From Lotus japonicus (lineage: Eukaryota > Streptophyta > Magnoliopsida > Fabales > Fabaceae), in contig NC_080042.1 in the NCBI RefSeq assembly GCF_012489685.1, positions 23,760,150-23,824,149 on the forward strand: 64,000 nucleotides of DNA. The letters run 5' to 3'. The notes beneath the pieces were generated by a model. It did not search any database, had not been told where the DNA came from, and saw nothing but the letters and a program-made list of their open reading frames with translations. Of the stretch, positions 41,777-54,339 are shown piece by piece. The first letter of the stretch is position 1; every line of letters begins with the position of its first letter. The position numbers and the translations under genes are program-made.

Positions 41777-43401
41777 GCAAGAAAGGTGAGAAAAATCACA
41801 AAAACTCCTCCATTTCTCTCCCGAATCCGCGAGCTCCACTGAAGAGGAAGGAAGAAGAGCTTTTGTTCATTTCTTGCTTGATCGTCGATTAATCAGTTGC
41901 TACTTCAAGGTTTCGAGGTATAGTCGCTAATCCTTACCTCTGATCGCTTTTTCCATAGCTTTTCTGTAGACTTTTCTGAGCCGATAGTTTTGAGGTTTTT
42001 GCAAAACTATCCTGAATATTTCATTTTTGATTATAAACATCTTCCTTACGTGCCCAAGATCACTTCTGTCGGATTAGTTTTTCCGTTATGTCGCCGAAAT
42101 TCCGTCGGAATCAATTTATGCCTCAAATGCCCATTTTTGGAGTAAAGCTTCGTCTTTTGGGCTGAAAACTATCGCCTTAGCTTAGTGCTAATAGGATTAG
42201 TTGTCATAAACGTCGTTAGTGACGTCCCTGTCAAATTTGCTTTTTGGGATTTCAGTTTTGAAATTCTAAGTTAAAAATCATGACCAAAATACCCCTGCGA
42301 CAGTTTTTGATCCGATAATTTTTCCGAGTTTAGAATACCCTTAGTTACGGCTAATGATAGCATAGGAACCAAGTTTGATCGAAGAAAAATCGAGCCCCAC
42401 AATTACCAAAAGTGGCCGAGCCCTTTAAGGGGGGAGGAGGAAAATTTCCTTTTCCGAAAACTTGTCCTTTCGCGCTAGATTATCGTACCTCGGAGTATAT
42501 ACTACTTCGTGTAACCTTAGTAAGTATTGATAGCTTAGATTCCGATAGATTCTGATAGTATTCTGTGGTTTTACTTTAAAGGTGATTTTGAGGAATTTCC
42601 TGAGGAGCAACGCTTTGCTTGTGAGGAAGAGTTCGAAGATCACTCTGGAGAACCTACAGGTGAGGGCTTCTCACTGAATCTCTAGTTAATGCTTAGGGTC
42701 GATGCTTTCGACATTGTTTACTGTTTATGCACTTGTTTGTGTTTGATTGGAAAAATGTTTTCTGAGGCTTCGGCTGACAATGTAGATGTTTCATCTACTA
42801 CTATGTTTTTGAGATTGTCTTACATGCTATGTGCTATGTGGGTAATCTAGGATGTGTGGTGCATGCTTTATATGCTAAGTGCTACGTGTTTATTCTAAGA
42901 TGTATTGTCATATGACATGTTTGATGACTGTGTTGATTCAACTATGTCTTGCACTCATATCTGTGATTCTGAGGAGTGAGAATAGCGGGCAGGTCATGCC
43001 GATTTTATTTTGAGAGTTTTGAGAAGGTTTGATAGGACGAATGAGATTCGGACCTTGTAATGGTGTTTTATGGATCGAGACATTCTCTGGAGTCAGTTGG
43101 GGATTAGGAGATCCTGAGAACTTATAAGACTTTTGCGATAAGACTAAAAGGATATTATTTTGAAAAGAAAACTCATAAGACATTAAACAACCTCTAAATC
43201 TTCAAATAATGATAACAAACTCGAAAGGAAGCTTCGGATGTAAATCTTAGTTTTGGAAAACGAGAAGTGTCGTCGGATCCAAGTGTGGAGAAAGTTGAGA
43301 AGTTTTGAGTATGTTGATACTCTTGTGCTGTTGGAGCAGTTATGTGGTTGGGCTATCCGAGGGATAAGCCGGGAAATTGATAGTTTCCGAGTATGTTGAT
43401 A

Positions 43402-43720
43402 CTCCATTGAGGCGTGAGACCTTGTGGAAAGCATGGATCTTCACTGAGGCGTGAGACCTCGTGAACAGCATGAAGCTTCACTGAGGCGTGAGACCTTGTG
43501 AATGCGGGATACTCCACTGAGGCGTGAGACCTTGTGGAAAGCATGGATCTTCACTGAGGCGTGAGACCTCGTGAATAGCATGGAACTTCACTGAAGCGTG
43601 AGACTTCGTGCAAGTGTGTAAATTCACTGGGGCGTGAGACCCCGTGAAAGCATAAAACTTCACTGAAGCGTGAGACTTTGTGAATGTGTGAGACTCCACT
43701 GAAGCGTGAGACTTCGTGAG
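43402..43720 (+). repeat. B LTR hairpin array: nine units, constant loop CGTGAGA
   Basis: Units at 36-37-base spacing start at 43402, 43440, 43477, 43513, 43550, 43587, 43623, 43659 and 43695. Each has outer arms, one unpaired T, inner arms and loop CGTGAGA. Inner arms vary as pairs: GAGG/CCTC, GAAG/CTTC, GGGG/CCCC. Outer arms are TTCAC/GTGAA or TCCAC/GTGGA. Several units have a single G-T wobble (CCTT, CTTT). Just upstream are GAGTAT/ATACTC and GGAAA/TTTCC hairpins. The 3' LTR copy is at 52099-52416. Confidence 0.93.
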
Positions 43721-44449
43721 AGCATTGATGACTCGATGAGTTATCGTGAGTGGTTTGCACTCATTTTATGATTATTGTATTTTGTCGCAGAATCGACTTT
43801 TACCTTAGAGTAAGCTTTTAGAGACATTAATTTAGCTAGAACACGTGGCGACGTGTCGAGTGAGGTCGGAGACGTTGTTTGGCTAATCGCATTTCATTCA
43901 TGCATACATAAGAGGTTAATACACGGCGTGATACCGGACCTCGGTGAATTCCAAAATGTCGTCGGTTTCCAAAATGGTCATAAGACCCGGAATGCCGTGT
44001 AAGAGCGTTTGTAGACGACTCTTGTAGCAGACCGAAATGGCAGACCTACCGGTTACGGCTGATCTGACTACCTTTGTGTGGTGTAAGAGGCACGCGGGCA
44101 GAAATGGTCCCACCGTTGCTGGTGCTAGGATTGATCCGTTTGATGTCCATTCGTTTTCCGGAATGCATTTGGTTAACTGGGTTAACCGTCATATCATTTC
44201 ATGCAACATGCATACTGACTTAGTTGCTGAGTGTGATTGATAATTGATAATCCTATTTGATGCATGCTAATTGTTATTACTGTGTTTTATATTCATTATG
44301 GAATATGCAACCCTAGGATGTTATCCCTAGCTATAAGCCTAAGTGGCTATTATATTATCTGTATCTATCGGTGCTATTATTTACATAATTCTTTGGAGTT
44401 GACCCTCGCGTCTTCTGTGTGTGCTTTGGCGGACTACGCCCTTTGTCAG

Positions 44450-44611
44450 ATGTCTTTGGCGGGCTGGTTCCCGACGGTTCACCCTTCGGGGGGAACTAGG
44501 GTTGAGATGCTGGAACCGGAGCGCATCGCGGTAGCGAGAGGAGGACGGATGGTGTACATAGACCAGGTCGTTCTGGATTCTGATTCAGACGACAATCATG
44601 CCAGCGTGTAG
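44450..44611 (+). CDS. LTR-resident ORF of element B, shortened form (53 codons)
   Basis: From ATG 44450. It has the N-terminal motif (GWFPTVHPSGGTRVEM) and the C-terminal motif (ERIAVARGG, VVLDSDSDDNHA) of the B' protein, joined by an in-frame deletion of about 105 codons that removes the HRATY, GRIMED and GVLRR part. The 3' LTR has the same form at 53146-53307. The frame is open upstream to 44264. A role is unknown; the loss of the middle in a young, intact element suggests it is not needed for transposition. Confidence 0.45.
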   Translation: MSLAGWFPTVHPSGGTRVEMLEPERIAVARGGRMVYIDQVVLDSDSDDNHASV

Positions 44612-45097
44612 GTTTTAGTGCTGGGGTGAGCTCCTCGAGATAGGATTAGTGTAGGAGTAGAGTCTTAGCTCTGAACATCATTTGTTTCTTTGGGGACAGG
44701 GTAGTTCCGCCTATAGCTTTTTGTGTGGTTTCTTTACGGGAATCACAGAGAGTTGGTTGGACTTAGAAGGTCTTGTTTTTAGGCCATCTGGGCTAACTTA
44801 TTCTCAATTTTTGAAGGTGTGAGTTGCGGACACTCAACCTTTTCATTTGGTTTGTACATATTGCCTACGGGCGTTACACCTTTCTTTCCATCACTGGAGG
44901 TTACTCGTGACGAGGTTGCTACTTACAGCGGGGGCTGTTGTATATATTGTATATTAGTTCTGTTGATTTCGCATTTGGGTTTTATTTAATTCAGTCTGGT
45001 CTTAGTTATTATCGAAAAAAAAAATATTCACGTTTTTCCGCATCAAGTTTATTTTTGGTTACTAAAGTGACGCCACCGAAATCGGGGTGTTACATTG

Positions 45098-45110
45098 TGG
45101 TATCAGAGCA
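45098..45110 (+). promoter_or_regulatory. Primer binding site of element B
   Basis: TGGTATCAGAGCA, three bases after the 5' LTR; complement of the initiator tRNA-Met 3' end. Confidence 0.92.
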
Positions 45111-45306
45111 CGGTCGAGTCTTTCTGGAGTTGTTGGGGAATAGGTCTTCTGTGCTAGGCTGTGTGACTCTGCAAAGAGTGAAAATTGATTGTCTGCAAGC
45201 GATTTTTCGCTTAGAATTGATTGAAGTTATTGCTTAATCATATTGTATAGTTATGTTAGATGCTATCTTATGATGAGTACTAACTGTTTGTTTGACTTAA
45301 CAGAAC

Positions 45307-48300
45307 ATGGTGAATACTAACCAGTTAGCGGAGATGATGGCCACTATGGCCCAAGCTGTGACGGCACAGGCGAATGATAATGCGATGAGGCGTGCTGCTG
45401 AGGAGGCACGTGAACAGCATCAGCGCCAGAGGGAAGTAACTCTGGACCAGAACAAAGGCCTGAATGATTTCAGGAGGCAAAACCCACCAAAGTTCTCTGG
45501 TGGTACTGACCCAGACAAAGCGGATCTCTGGATTCAGGAGATCGAGAAGATATTCGGCGTACTACAAACTGCTGAGGGTGCCAAGTTGGGTATGGCAACT
45601 TATCTGCTACTCGGGGATGCTGAGTACTGGTGGAAGGGCACCAGAGGGATTATGGAAGACAATCACGAGGAGATTAACTGGAACTCATTCCGGACCGCAT
45701 TCTTGGAAAAGTATTTTCCAACAAGTGCTCGGGATGAGAGGGAGGCACAGTTTCTGACACTCCGTCAGGGAGGTATGTCTGTACCGGAATTTTCTTGGAA
45801 GCTGGAATCTTTAGCGAAGCATTTTCAATTCTTTCATGATCATGTGAATGAGCGCTATATGTGCAAGCGCTTTGTGAATGGACTGAGGCCTGATATTGAG
45901 GACTCAGTGAGGCCACTGGGAATCATGCGATTCCAATCATTGGTTGAGAAAGCCACGGAAGTGGAACTGATGAAGAACCGGAGGCTAAACCGGGCTGGAA
46001 CTGGAGGGCCGATGAGGTCGGGCTCTCAGAATTTTCAGAACAGAGGGAGGTTTCAACATAGGAGGCCGTATCAGCGTCCTGCTGGTAGGGGAGCTGCTTC
46101 AGGATCTTACAGGCCCATGGTGGGTGCGGCTGGTGGTTCTGGGGATCAGACTCAGAACAGGGAGCTGACTTGCTTCAAGTGTGGGAAGCCGGGGCACTTT
46201 GCTCGTGCTTGTCCCGACACGAGACCCCAATGCTACAACTGTAACAAATTGGGGCATACAGCTGCACAGTGCAGGGTACCGAAAGCGGAACCAACCGTCA
46301 ACACTGCTCGAGGAAAGCGTCCTGCAGCCAAAGCGAGAGTCTACACCATGGATGGTGAAGATGCTGAGGGGGTCGATGGACTGATTAGAGGCGACTGCGA
46401 GATTGACGGTAATCTTCTATCCGTACGTTTTGATTCCGGTGCAACGCATTCATTTATCTCTAGAGAATGTGTGATCAGATTAAGACTTCCTATTACTGCT
46501 TTGAGCTTCGATCTGATAGTTACTACTCCTGCCAAGACTCTACTTGCTAATACAGCATGTATGTACTGTTCGATAACCTATAACAATAGAGTCTACCATG
46601 CTAACCTAGTATGCCTAACTCTTAAGAACCTAGATGTTATCCTAGGAATGGATTGGTTGTCCCGCTATCATTGTCTTTTGGACTGCAACCGAAAGAGAGT
46701 GGTATTTCCTGATTCGGATCTTTCCGAGTATCTATCTGCCAATCACATTAGCGTCTCTTTGAACGAGGGATCTCAAGAGTATTCCGTATTGCTAAGTTTG
46801 GAGGGCAAAGGGAACCCGGAAGTTGGCAGTATTCCAGTGGTGAGAGACTTCACAGATGTTTTTCCTGGCGATGTACCTGGTTTGCCGCCTGTACGCGACA
46901 CTGAGTTTGCTATAGACATCGTACCGGGAACAGGGCCGATTTCGATTGCACCATATCGTATGGCACCTGCGGAGCTAGTGGAATTGAAGTCACAACTAGA
47001 AGATCTACTGTCGAAAGGATTTATTCGACCAAGCGTTTCACCTTGGGGAGCGCCAGTCTTATTAGTGAAGAAGAAGGACAGAAAATCGAGATTATGTGTC
47101 GACTACCGACAATTGAACAAGGTAACCGTCAAGAATAGGTATCCGTTACCTAGGATTGATGATTTGATGGATCAACTGCGAGGAGCTGCGATATTCTCAA
47201 AGATCGATCTGAAGTCGGGTTATCATCAAATCAGAGTCAAGACCGAGGATATCCAGAAGACGGCATTCAGAACCCGTTATGGACACTATGAATATTTAGT
47301 GATGCCATTTGGGGTGACAAACGCACCTGCCATATTCATGGATTACATGAACAGGACCTTCCATACATTCTTGGATCGTTTTGTCGTGGTGTTTATCGAC
47401 GATATTCTGATCTACTCAAAGAATGCTGAGGACCATGAGGGGCACTTGCGACAAGTCTTACAAGTGCTGAGGGAGAAGGAGTTGTATGCCAATCCTTCTA
47501 AGTGCGAATTTTGGCTCGAAGAGGTAAAATTCTTAGGCCATGTGATCTCTAAGGAAGGGATAGCTGTGGACCCAGCAAAGGTAGAGACCGTATTGTCATG
47601 GGAACGGCCCAAGACAGTGACTGAGATCAGGAGTTTCGTTGGTTTAGCGGGATATTACCGCCGTTTCATCGAGAATTTCGCGAAGATTGTTGGACCTTTG
47701 ACTCAACTGACGAGGAAGGATCAACCTTTTGCATGGACCGAAGCGTGCGAAACTAGTTTTCAGACGATGAAGGAACGTTTGACGACGTCACCTGTACTCG
47801 TTCTACCGCAACCAGAGGAACCGTATGAAGTGTATTGTGACGCTTCGCATCAAGGCTTGGGATGTGTGCTGATGCAACATCGGAAGGTGGTTGCTTATGC
47901 TTCAAGACAACTGAAAGTTCATGAGAAGAATTATCTAACTCATGACTTGGAACTAGCTGCCATCGTATTTGCGCTGAAGATTTGGAGACATCACTTATAT
48001 GGATGCAATTTCACCATATTCAGTGATCATAAGAGCTTGAAGTACTTGTTTGAGCAGAAGGAGCTGAACATGAGACAGCGTCGGTGGATGGAATTTCTCA
48101 AAGATTACGAGTTCACCCTGCAATATCATCCTGGAAAGGCGAACGTTGTTGTTGATGCCTTGAGCAGGAAGATGCATATCTCGTCGATGATGGTGAAAGA
48201 GCTGCAACTGCTGGAACAATTTAGAGATTTGAGCTTAGATGTGAGATTGTCCGAAGGAGAACTGAAGTTCGGAATGATCAGAATTACCAATGGATTGATG

Positions 48301-49698
48301 GAAGAAATCCGAGACCAACAGTTACTAGATGAGTTTCTGATCGGGAAAAGGAATTTGGTAAGTCAAGGTAAAGACCCGGAATTCAAGATAGGAAATGACA
48401 ATATCCTACGGTGTAAGGATAGGGTTTGTGTACCTAACAACCCTGACTTGAGAAGATTGATTATGGATGAGGGTCACAAGAGCAAGTTAAGCATTCATCC
48501 AGGAATGAAAAAGATGTATCAGGACTTGAAGGTGAATTTTTGGTGGCCAGGAATGAAAAGGCAAGTGGCTGAGTATGTAGCTGCATGTTTGACATGTCAG
48601 AAGGCAAAGGTGGAACATCAGAAGTCTTCAGGTATGCTACAAAGCTTGGATGTACCAGAATGGAAATGGGATAGCATATCGATGGATTTCGTCGTGGCTT
48701 TGCCAAGAACTCAAAAGGGATACGATTCTATTTGGGTAATCGTGGATCGATTGACAAAGTCGGCTCATTTCGTACCTGTGAGGACTACGTACAACGTGGA
48801 GAAACTATCAGAAATTTATATAGCTGAGATTGTACGACTTCATGGAGTACCGACAAGTATTGTTTCCGATCGAGACCCGAAGTTTACATCACATTTCTGG
48901 GGAGCTCTTCAAGAGGCTTTGGGAACGAGGCTAAGACTAAGTTCTGCTTATCATCCGCAGACTGATGGACAGACTGAGAGGACAATCCAGTCGTTGGAGG
49001 ATTTGCTACGCGCTTGCGTGTTAGATAACAAGGGCAGTTGGGATACCTTATTACCATTGATTGAGTTCACATACAACAACAGTTTTCATACGAGCATAGG
49101 TATGGCACCGTATGAGGCTTTGTATGGCCGCAAGTGTAGAACACCTCTATGTTGGTATCAAAATGGAGAAAATTTGTTAGTAGGACCGGAACTTCTGCAA
49201 CAGACGACTGAGAAGATCAAGCAGATCAGAGAGAAGATGAAGACTTCTCAGAGTAGACAGAAGAGTTATGCCGATCAAAGGCGTAGAACTCTGGAATTCG
49301 AAGAGGGAGACCATGTATTTCTACGAGTGACTCAGACGACGGGAGTTGGTCGAGCAATCAAGTCAAAGAAGCTTACGCCCAAGTTTATTGGACCTTATCA
49401 GATCACTCGTCGAATTGGACCAGTCGCTTATCAGATTGCACTACCTCCATTTCTATCGAACATTCATGACGTATTCCACGTGTCACAACTGAGGAAATAT
49501 ATTGTGGATCCCACACATGTTATCGAGCTGGATGACATTGAGTTGAAGGATGATTTGTCTTTCGAGACACCGCCAATTAGCATTGGTGACACCAGGATAA
49601 AGCAGTTGAGAGGAAAAGAGATCGAGTTAGTGAAGATCATATGGAACAAAGACACCCGTGATGCGACATGGGAGCAGAAGGAGAAGATTCAAGATTAG
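45307..49698 (+). CDS. gag-pol: Gag-Pol polyprotein of chromovirus B, intact
   Basis: A single 1463-codon frame. Gag: capsid domain about residues 70-225 ([17 protein letters not shown]), two CCHC zinc knuckles starting at Cys289 and Cys309. Protease: active site D376-S377-G378 (FDSGATHSF). Reverse transcriptase about 575-740: first Asp at 634 ([11 protein letters not shown]), [12 protein letters not shown] at 663-674, FIDDILIYS with D698-D699. RNase H: Asp845, Glu882 and Asp907. Integrase: His1057, His1064, Cys1094 and Cys1097 zinc site, then Asp1127, Asp1188 and Glu1224 with 35 residues between the last two. The C terminus (about 1400-1463; VKIIWN, DATWEQ) resembles a chromodomain, which directs integration to heterochromatin. 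No stop or frameshift. Gag and Pol in one frame is normal for this lineage. It could supply functions in trans to family A. Confidence 0.97.
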   Translation: MVNTNQLAEMMATMAQAVTAQANDNAMRRAAEEAREQHQRQREVTLDQNKGLNDFRRQNPPKFSGGTDPDKADLWIQEIEKIFGVLQTAEGAKLGMATYLLLGDAEYWWKGTRGIMEDNHEEINWNSFRTAFLEKYFPTSARDEREAQFLTLRQGGMSVPEFSWKLESLAKHFQFFHDHVNERYMCKRFVNGLRPDIEDSVRPLGIMRFQSLVEKATEVELMKNRRLNRAGTGGPMRSGSQNFQNRGRFQHRRPYQRPAGRGAASGSYRPMVGAAGGSGDQTQNRELTCFKCGKPGHFARACPDTRPQCYNCNKLGHTAAQCRVPKAEPTVNTARGKRPAAKARVYTMDGEDAEGVDGLIRGDCEIDGNLLSVRFDSGATHSFISRECVIRLRLPITALSFDLIVTTPAKTLLANTACMYCSITYNNRVYHANLVCLTLKNLDVILGMDWLSRYHCLLDCNRKRVVFPDSDLSEYLSANHISVSLNEGSQEYSVLLSLEGKGNPEVGSIPVVRDFTDVFPGDVPGLPPVRDTEFAIDIVPGTGPISIAPYRMAPAELVELKSQLEDLLSKGFIRPSVSPWGAPVLLVKKKDRKSRLCVDYRQLNKVTVKNRYPLPRIDDLMDQLRGAAIFSKIDLKSGYHQIRVKTEDIQKTAFRTRYGHYEYLVMPFGVTNAPAIFMDYMNRTFHTFLDRFVVVFIDDILIYSKNAEDHEGHLRQVLQVLREKELYANPSKCEFWLEEVKFLGHVISKEGIAVDPAKVETVLSWERPKTVTEIRSFVGLAGYYRRFIENFAKIVGPLTQLTRKDQPFAWTEACETSFQTMKERLTTSPVLVLPQPEEPYEVYCDASHQGLGCVLMQHRKVVAYASRQLKVHEKNYLTHDLELAAIVFALKIWRHHLYGCNFTIFSDHKSLKYLFEQKELNMRQRRWMEFLKDYEFTLQYHPGKANVVVDALSRKMHISSMMVKELQLLEQFRDLSLDVRLSEGELKFGMIRITNGLMEEIRDQQLLDEFLIGKRNLVSQGKDPEFKIGNDNILRCKDRVCVPNNPDLRRLIMDEGHKSKLSIHPGMKKMYQDLKVNFWWPGMKRQVAEYVAACLTCQKAKVEHQKSSGMLQSLDVPEWKWDSISMDFVVALPRTQKGYDSIWVIVDRLTKSAHFVPVRTTYNVEKLSEIYIAEIVRLHGVPTSIVSDRDPKFTSHFWGALQEALGTRLRLSSAYHPQTDGQTERTIQSLEDLLRACVLDNKGSWDTLLPLIEFTYNNSFHTSIGMAPYEALYGRKCRTPLCWYQNGENLLVGPELLQQTTEKIKQIREKMKTSQSRQKSYADQRRRTLEFEEGDHVFLRVTQTTGVGRAIKSKKLTPKFIGPYQITRRIGPVAYQIALPPFLSNIHDVFHVSQLRKYIVDPTHVIELDDIELKDDLSFETPPISIGDTRIKQLRGKEIELVKIIWNKDTRDATWEQKEKIQD

Positions 49699-49750
49699 TA
49701 TCCAGAACTTTTTACTAACCCTTAAGTTTCGAGGTCGAAACTTTCTTTTT

Positions 49751-49762
49751 GGAGGGTAGTAA
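49751..49762 (+). promoter_or_regulatory. Polypurine tract of element B
   Basis: GGAGGGTAGTAA directly before the 3' LTR. It follows a T-rich TTTCTTTTT and the conserved GTTTCGAGGTCGAAACTT. Confidence 0.85.
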
Positions 49763-52700
49763 TGTAAGGCCCAAGTTTTTAAACTTATGCCAAGTAAATA
49801 GAATCCTATTCACGATTAGGGTTGATGTATCGTGAAGGGAAACCTGAACTAGAGTTTACCAAATGAAATAAATGTATGAAGGAGAAAGTTCAGGAAAAGT
49901 CTGAGGATCGTATCGAAGTCGATAAAAGTTATAGCACGATCGTTACACGCTTAAACCTAGGTCAGAAACCCTAGTGTATAGCTAGTTTTCACTTATAGGC
50001 ACGATGGAAGTTAATTCCAAAAATATTCAGAGAAATGTTAGAACTTCTCTTTTTCCATATATCACAATCGTTTCAAGGCGAAACTCTAGAATCTACGAAC
50101 GTCCGATTCCAATCATCGGAAGTTTGCCGAAACTGAAACCCTGGTATTTCAAAACCCTAGAATCAACCGACAATGAAGACTTTTTCTATTCAGAGCTTCA
50201 AATGAAGATTCTACACGCGTACACCCATTTCTCTTGATGATTTCAATCTTTCTTCAGAAGGAAGTTTTCTATTCCGACATTCGATGCAAAACGCAACTTA
50301 TCGGGTAAAATAGTTTTACACCGACTTTGCATTAGTTGCCAAAAATACAAGGAGACCTCATTTTAGTTTTGGAATTCTTTCGCCAAAACCTATCTTAGAA
50401 TTCACGGAGAATGACGCCGGAAAAATCAGATTCGCGAAACTTTTATTTTACCGCGTTTTGCCAACCTCTATATATAGCAAGAAAGGTGAGAAAAATCACA
50501 AAAACTCCTCCATTTCTCTCCCAAATCCGCGAGCTCCACTGAAGAGGAAGGAAGAAGAGCTTTTGTTCATTTCTTGCTTGATCGTCGATTTATCAGTTGC
50601 TACTTCAAGGTTTCGAGGTATAGTCGCTAATCCTTACCTCTGATCGCTTTTTCCATAGCTTTTCTGTAGACTTTTCTGAGCCGATAGTTTTGAGGTTTTT
50701 GCAAAACTATCCTGAATATTTCATTTGATTCTAAACATCTTCCTTACGTGCCCAAGATCACTTCTGTCGGATTAGTTTTTCCGTTATGTCGCCGAAATTC
50801 CGTCGGAATCAATTTATGCCTCAAATGCCCATTTTTGGAGTAAAGCTTCGTCTTTTGGGCTGAAAACTATCGCCTTAGCTTAGTGCTAGTAGGATTAGTT
50901 GTCATAAACGTCGTTAGTGACGTCCCTGTCAAATTTGCTTTTTGGGATTTCAGTTTTGAAATTCTAAGTTAAAAATCATGACCAAAATACCCCTGCGACA
51001 GTTTTTGATCCGATAATTTTTCCGAGTTTAGAATACCCTTAGTTACGGCTAATGATAGCATAGGAACCAAGTTTGATCGAAGAAAAATCGAGCCCCACAA
51101 TTACCAAAAGTGGCCGAGCCCTTTAAGGGGGGAGGAGGAAAATTTCCTTTTCCGAAAACTTGTCCTTTCGCGCTAGATTATCGTACCTCGGAGTATATAC
51201 TACTTCGTGTAACCTTAGTAAGTATTGATAGCTTAGATTCCGATAGATTCTGATAGTATTCTGTGGTTTTACTTTAAAGGTGGTTTTGAGGAATTTCCTG
51301 AGGAGCAACGCTTTGCTTGTGAGGAAGAGTTCGAAGATCACTCTGGAGAACCTACAGGTGAGGGCTTCTCACTGAATCTCTAGTTAATGCTTAGGGTCGA
51401 TGCTTTCGACATTGTTTACTGTTTATGCACTTGTTTGTGTTTGATTGGAAAAATGTTTTCTGAGGCTTCGGCTGACAATGTAGATGTTTCATCTACTACT
51501 ATGTTTTTGAGATTGTCTTACATGCTATGTGCTATGTGGGTAATCTAGGATGTGTGGTGCATGCTTTATATGCTAAGTGCTACGTGTTTATTCTGAGATG
51601 TATTGTCATATGACATGTTTGATGACTGTGTTGATTCAACTATGTCTAGCACTCATATCTGTGATTCTGAGGAGTGAGAATAGCGGGCAGGTCATGCCGA
51701 TTTTATTTTGAGAGTTTTGAGAAGGTTTGATAGGACGAATGAGATTCGGACCTTGTAATGGTGTTTTATGGATCGAGACATTCTGTGGAGTCAGTTGGGG
51801 ATTAGGAGATCCCGAGAACTTATAACACTTTTGCGATAAGACTAAAAGGATATTATTTTGAAAAGAAAACTCATAAGACATTAAACAACCTCTAAATCTT
51901 CAAATAATGATAACAAACTCGAAAGGAAGCTTCGGATGCAAATCTTAGTTTTGGAAAACGAGAAGTGTCGTCGGATCCAAGTGTTGAGAAAGTTGAGAAG
52001 TTGAGTATGTTGATACTCTTGTGCTGTTGTAGCAGTTATGTGGTTGGGCTATCCGAGGGATAAGCCGGGAAATTGATAGTTTCCGAGTATGTTGATACTC
52101 CACTGAGGCGTGAGACCTTGTGGAAAGCATGGATCTTCACTGAGGCGTGAGACCTAGTGAACAGCATGAAGCTTCACTGAGGCGTGAGACCTTGTGAATG
52201 CGGGATACTCCACTGAGGCGTGAGACCTTGTGGAAAGCATGGATCTTCACTGAGGCGTGAGACCTCGTGAATAGCATGGAACTTCACTGAAGCGTGAGAC
52301 TTCGTGCAAGTGTGTAAATTCACTGGGGCGTGAGACCTCGTGAAAGCATAAAACTTCACTGAAGCGTGAGACTTTGTGAATGTGTGAGACTCCACTGAAG
52401 CGTGAGACTTCGTGAGAGCATTGATGACTCGATGAGTTATCGTGAGTGGTTTGCACTCATTTTATGATTATTGTATTTTGTCGCAGAATCGACTTTTACC
52501 TTAGAGTAAGCTTTTAGAGACATTAATTTAGCTAGAACACGTGGCGACGTGTCGAGTGAGGTCGGAGACATTGTTTGGCTAATCGCATTTCATTCATGCA
52601 TACATAGGAGGTTAATACACGGCGTGATACCGGACCTCGGTGAATTCCAAAATGTCGTCGGTTTCCAAAATGGTCATAAGACCCGGCATGCCGTGTATTA

Positions 52701-53788
52701 GCGTTTGTAGACGACTCTTGTAGCAGACCGAAATGGCAGACCTACGGGTTACGGCTGATCTGACTACCTTTGTATGGTGTAAGAGGCACGCGGGCAGAAA
52801 TGGTCCCACCGTTGCTGGTGCTAGGATTGATCCGTTTGATGTCCATCCGTTTTCCGGAATGCATTTGGTTAACTGGGTTAACCGTCATATCATTTCATGC
52901 AAGATGCATACTGACTTAGTTGCTGAGTGTGATTGATAATTGATAATCCTATTTGATGCATGCTAATTGTTATTACTGTCTTTTATATTCATTATGGAAT
53001 ATGCAACCCTAGGATGTTATCCCTAGCTATAAGCATAAGTGGCTATTATATTATCTGTATCTATCGGTGCTATTATTTACATAATTCTTCGGAGTTGACC
53101 CTCGCGTCTTCTGTGTGTGCTTTGGCGGACTACGCCCTTTGTCAGATGTCTTTGGCGGGCTGGTTCCCGACGGTTCACCCTTCGGGGGGAACTAGGGTTG
53201 AGATGCTGGAACCGGAGCGCATCGCGGTAGCGAGAGGAGGACGGATGGTGTACATAGACCAGGTCGTTCTGGATTCTGATTCAGACGACAATCATGCCAG
53301 CGTGTAGGTTTTAGTGCTGGTGTGAGCTCCTCGAGATAGGATTAGTGTAGGAGTAGAGTCTTAGCTCTGAACATCATTTGTTTCTTTGGGGACAGGGTAG
53401 TTCCGCCTATAGCTTTTTGTGTGGTTTCTTTACGGGAATCACAGAGAGTTGGTTGGACTTAGGAGGTCTTGTTTTTAGGCCATCTGGGCTAACTTATTCT
53501 CAATTTTTGAAGGTGTGAGTTGCGGACACTCAACCTTTTCATTTGGTTTGTACATATTGCCTACGGGCGTTACACCTTTCTTTCCGTCACTGGAGGTTAC
53601 TCGTGACGAGGTTGCTACTTACAGCGGGGGCTGTTGTATATATTGTATATTAGTTCTGTTGATTTCGCATTTGGGTTTTATTTAATTCAGTCTGGTCTTA
53701 ATTATTATCGAAAAAAAAAATTCAGGTTTTTCCGCATCAAGTTTATTTTTGGTTACTAAAGTGACACCACCGAAATCGGGGTGTTACA
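49763..53788 (+). repeat. 3' LTR of element B
   Basis: 4,026 bases, same ends as the 5' LTR. Differences seen by eye are scattered substitutions and short indels (for example three bases missing near 50728, and poly-A length near 53711). It carries the same TATA box, hairpin array and short ORF. Confidence 0.96.
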
Positions 53789-53793
53789 AATTA

Positions 53794-54339
53794 CGAGGGG
53801 CTGCCGTATTTTCCAAGATAGACTTAAAGTCAGGCTATCATCAGATCAGGGTGAAGACTGAGGATATACCGAAGACTGCTTTCAGAACATGCTACGGACA
53901 CTATGAGTACCTAGTGATGCCGTTTGGAGTGACAAATGCACCTGCTGTTTTCATGGATTACATGAACCGCATCTTTCATGGATTCTTAGATCGGTTTGTG
54001 GTGGTGTTTATTGATGATATATTGATATATTCGAAGGACGCAAAGGAACATGGAGGACATTTGCGCCAAGTTTTACAAGTGTTGAGGGAGAAAAAGCTGT
54101 ATGCGAACCCTTCCAAGTGTGAATTCTGGCTGGAGGAAGTCAATTTCTTAGGCCATGTTATCTCAAAGGAAGGCATAGCTGTGGACCCAGCGAAAGTGGA
54201 GATTGTTTTGGCTTGGGAGCAACCGAAGACGGTGACAGAGATCAGAAGTTTTGTGGGTTTAGCTGGGTATTATAGACGCTTCATTGAGGGATTTGCCAAG
54301 ATTGTTGGACCTTTGACTCAACTGACGAGGAAGGATTAA
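53794..54339 (+). pseudogene. pol: Family A Pol, 3' part of reverse transcriptase
   Basis: Continues the A frame after the B insertion: [41 protein letters not shown]-type [12 protein letters not shown] and [17 protein letters not shown]. It stops at a TAA (54337) at the codon where B has glutamine, just before RNase H, which is absent. The catalytic motifs are intact up to that point. Confidence 0.88.

Larger units (their letters stand above)
41063..45094 (+). repeat. 5' LTR of element B
   Basis: TGTAAGGCCC to GGGGTGTTACA. Inside it are a TATA box (41769), the nine-unit hairpin array (43402-43720) and a shortened LTR-resident ORF (44450-44611). The other parts are non-coding. Confidence 0.96.
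41063..53788 (+). mobile_element. Complete Ty3/gypsy chromovirus B, apparently intact (12,726 bp)
   Basis: Two LTRs of 4,032 and 4,026 bases with very few differences, perfect target duplications AATTA (41058-41062 and 53789-53793), a primer site, an uninterrupted 1463-codon gag-pol and a polypurine tract. It lies inside the reverse transcriptase of family A, and the A frame continues in phase when B and one target copy are left out. By domain order and chromodomain-like tail it belongs to the chromoviruses; very long LTRs suggest the Tekay/Del lineage. High LTR identity and the open frame indicate a young insertion that may still be mobile. Confidence 0.96.

Noticed and set aside
43402..43720. 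Regular repeat array resembling a CRISPR
   Set aside because: The sequence is a plant LTR; the segments between repeats are similar to each other, and repeats vary in their stems. There are no cas genes.
43183..43760. Minus-strand ORFs with repeated peptides (SHASVKF type)
   Set aside because: They translate the hairpin array. The same happens at 51945-52456.
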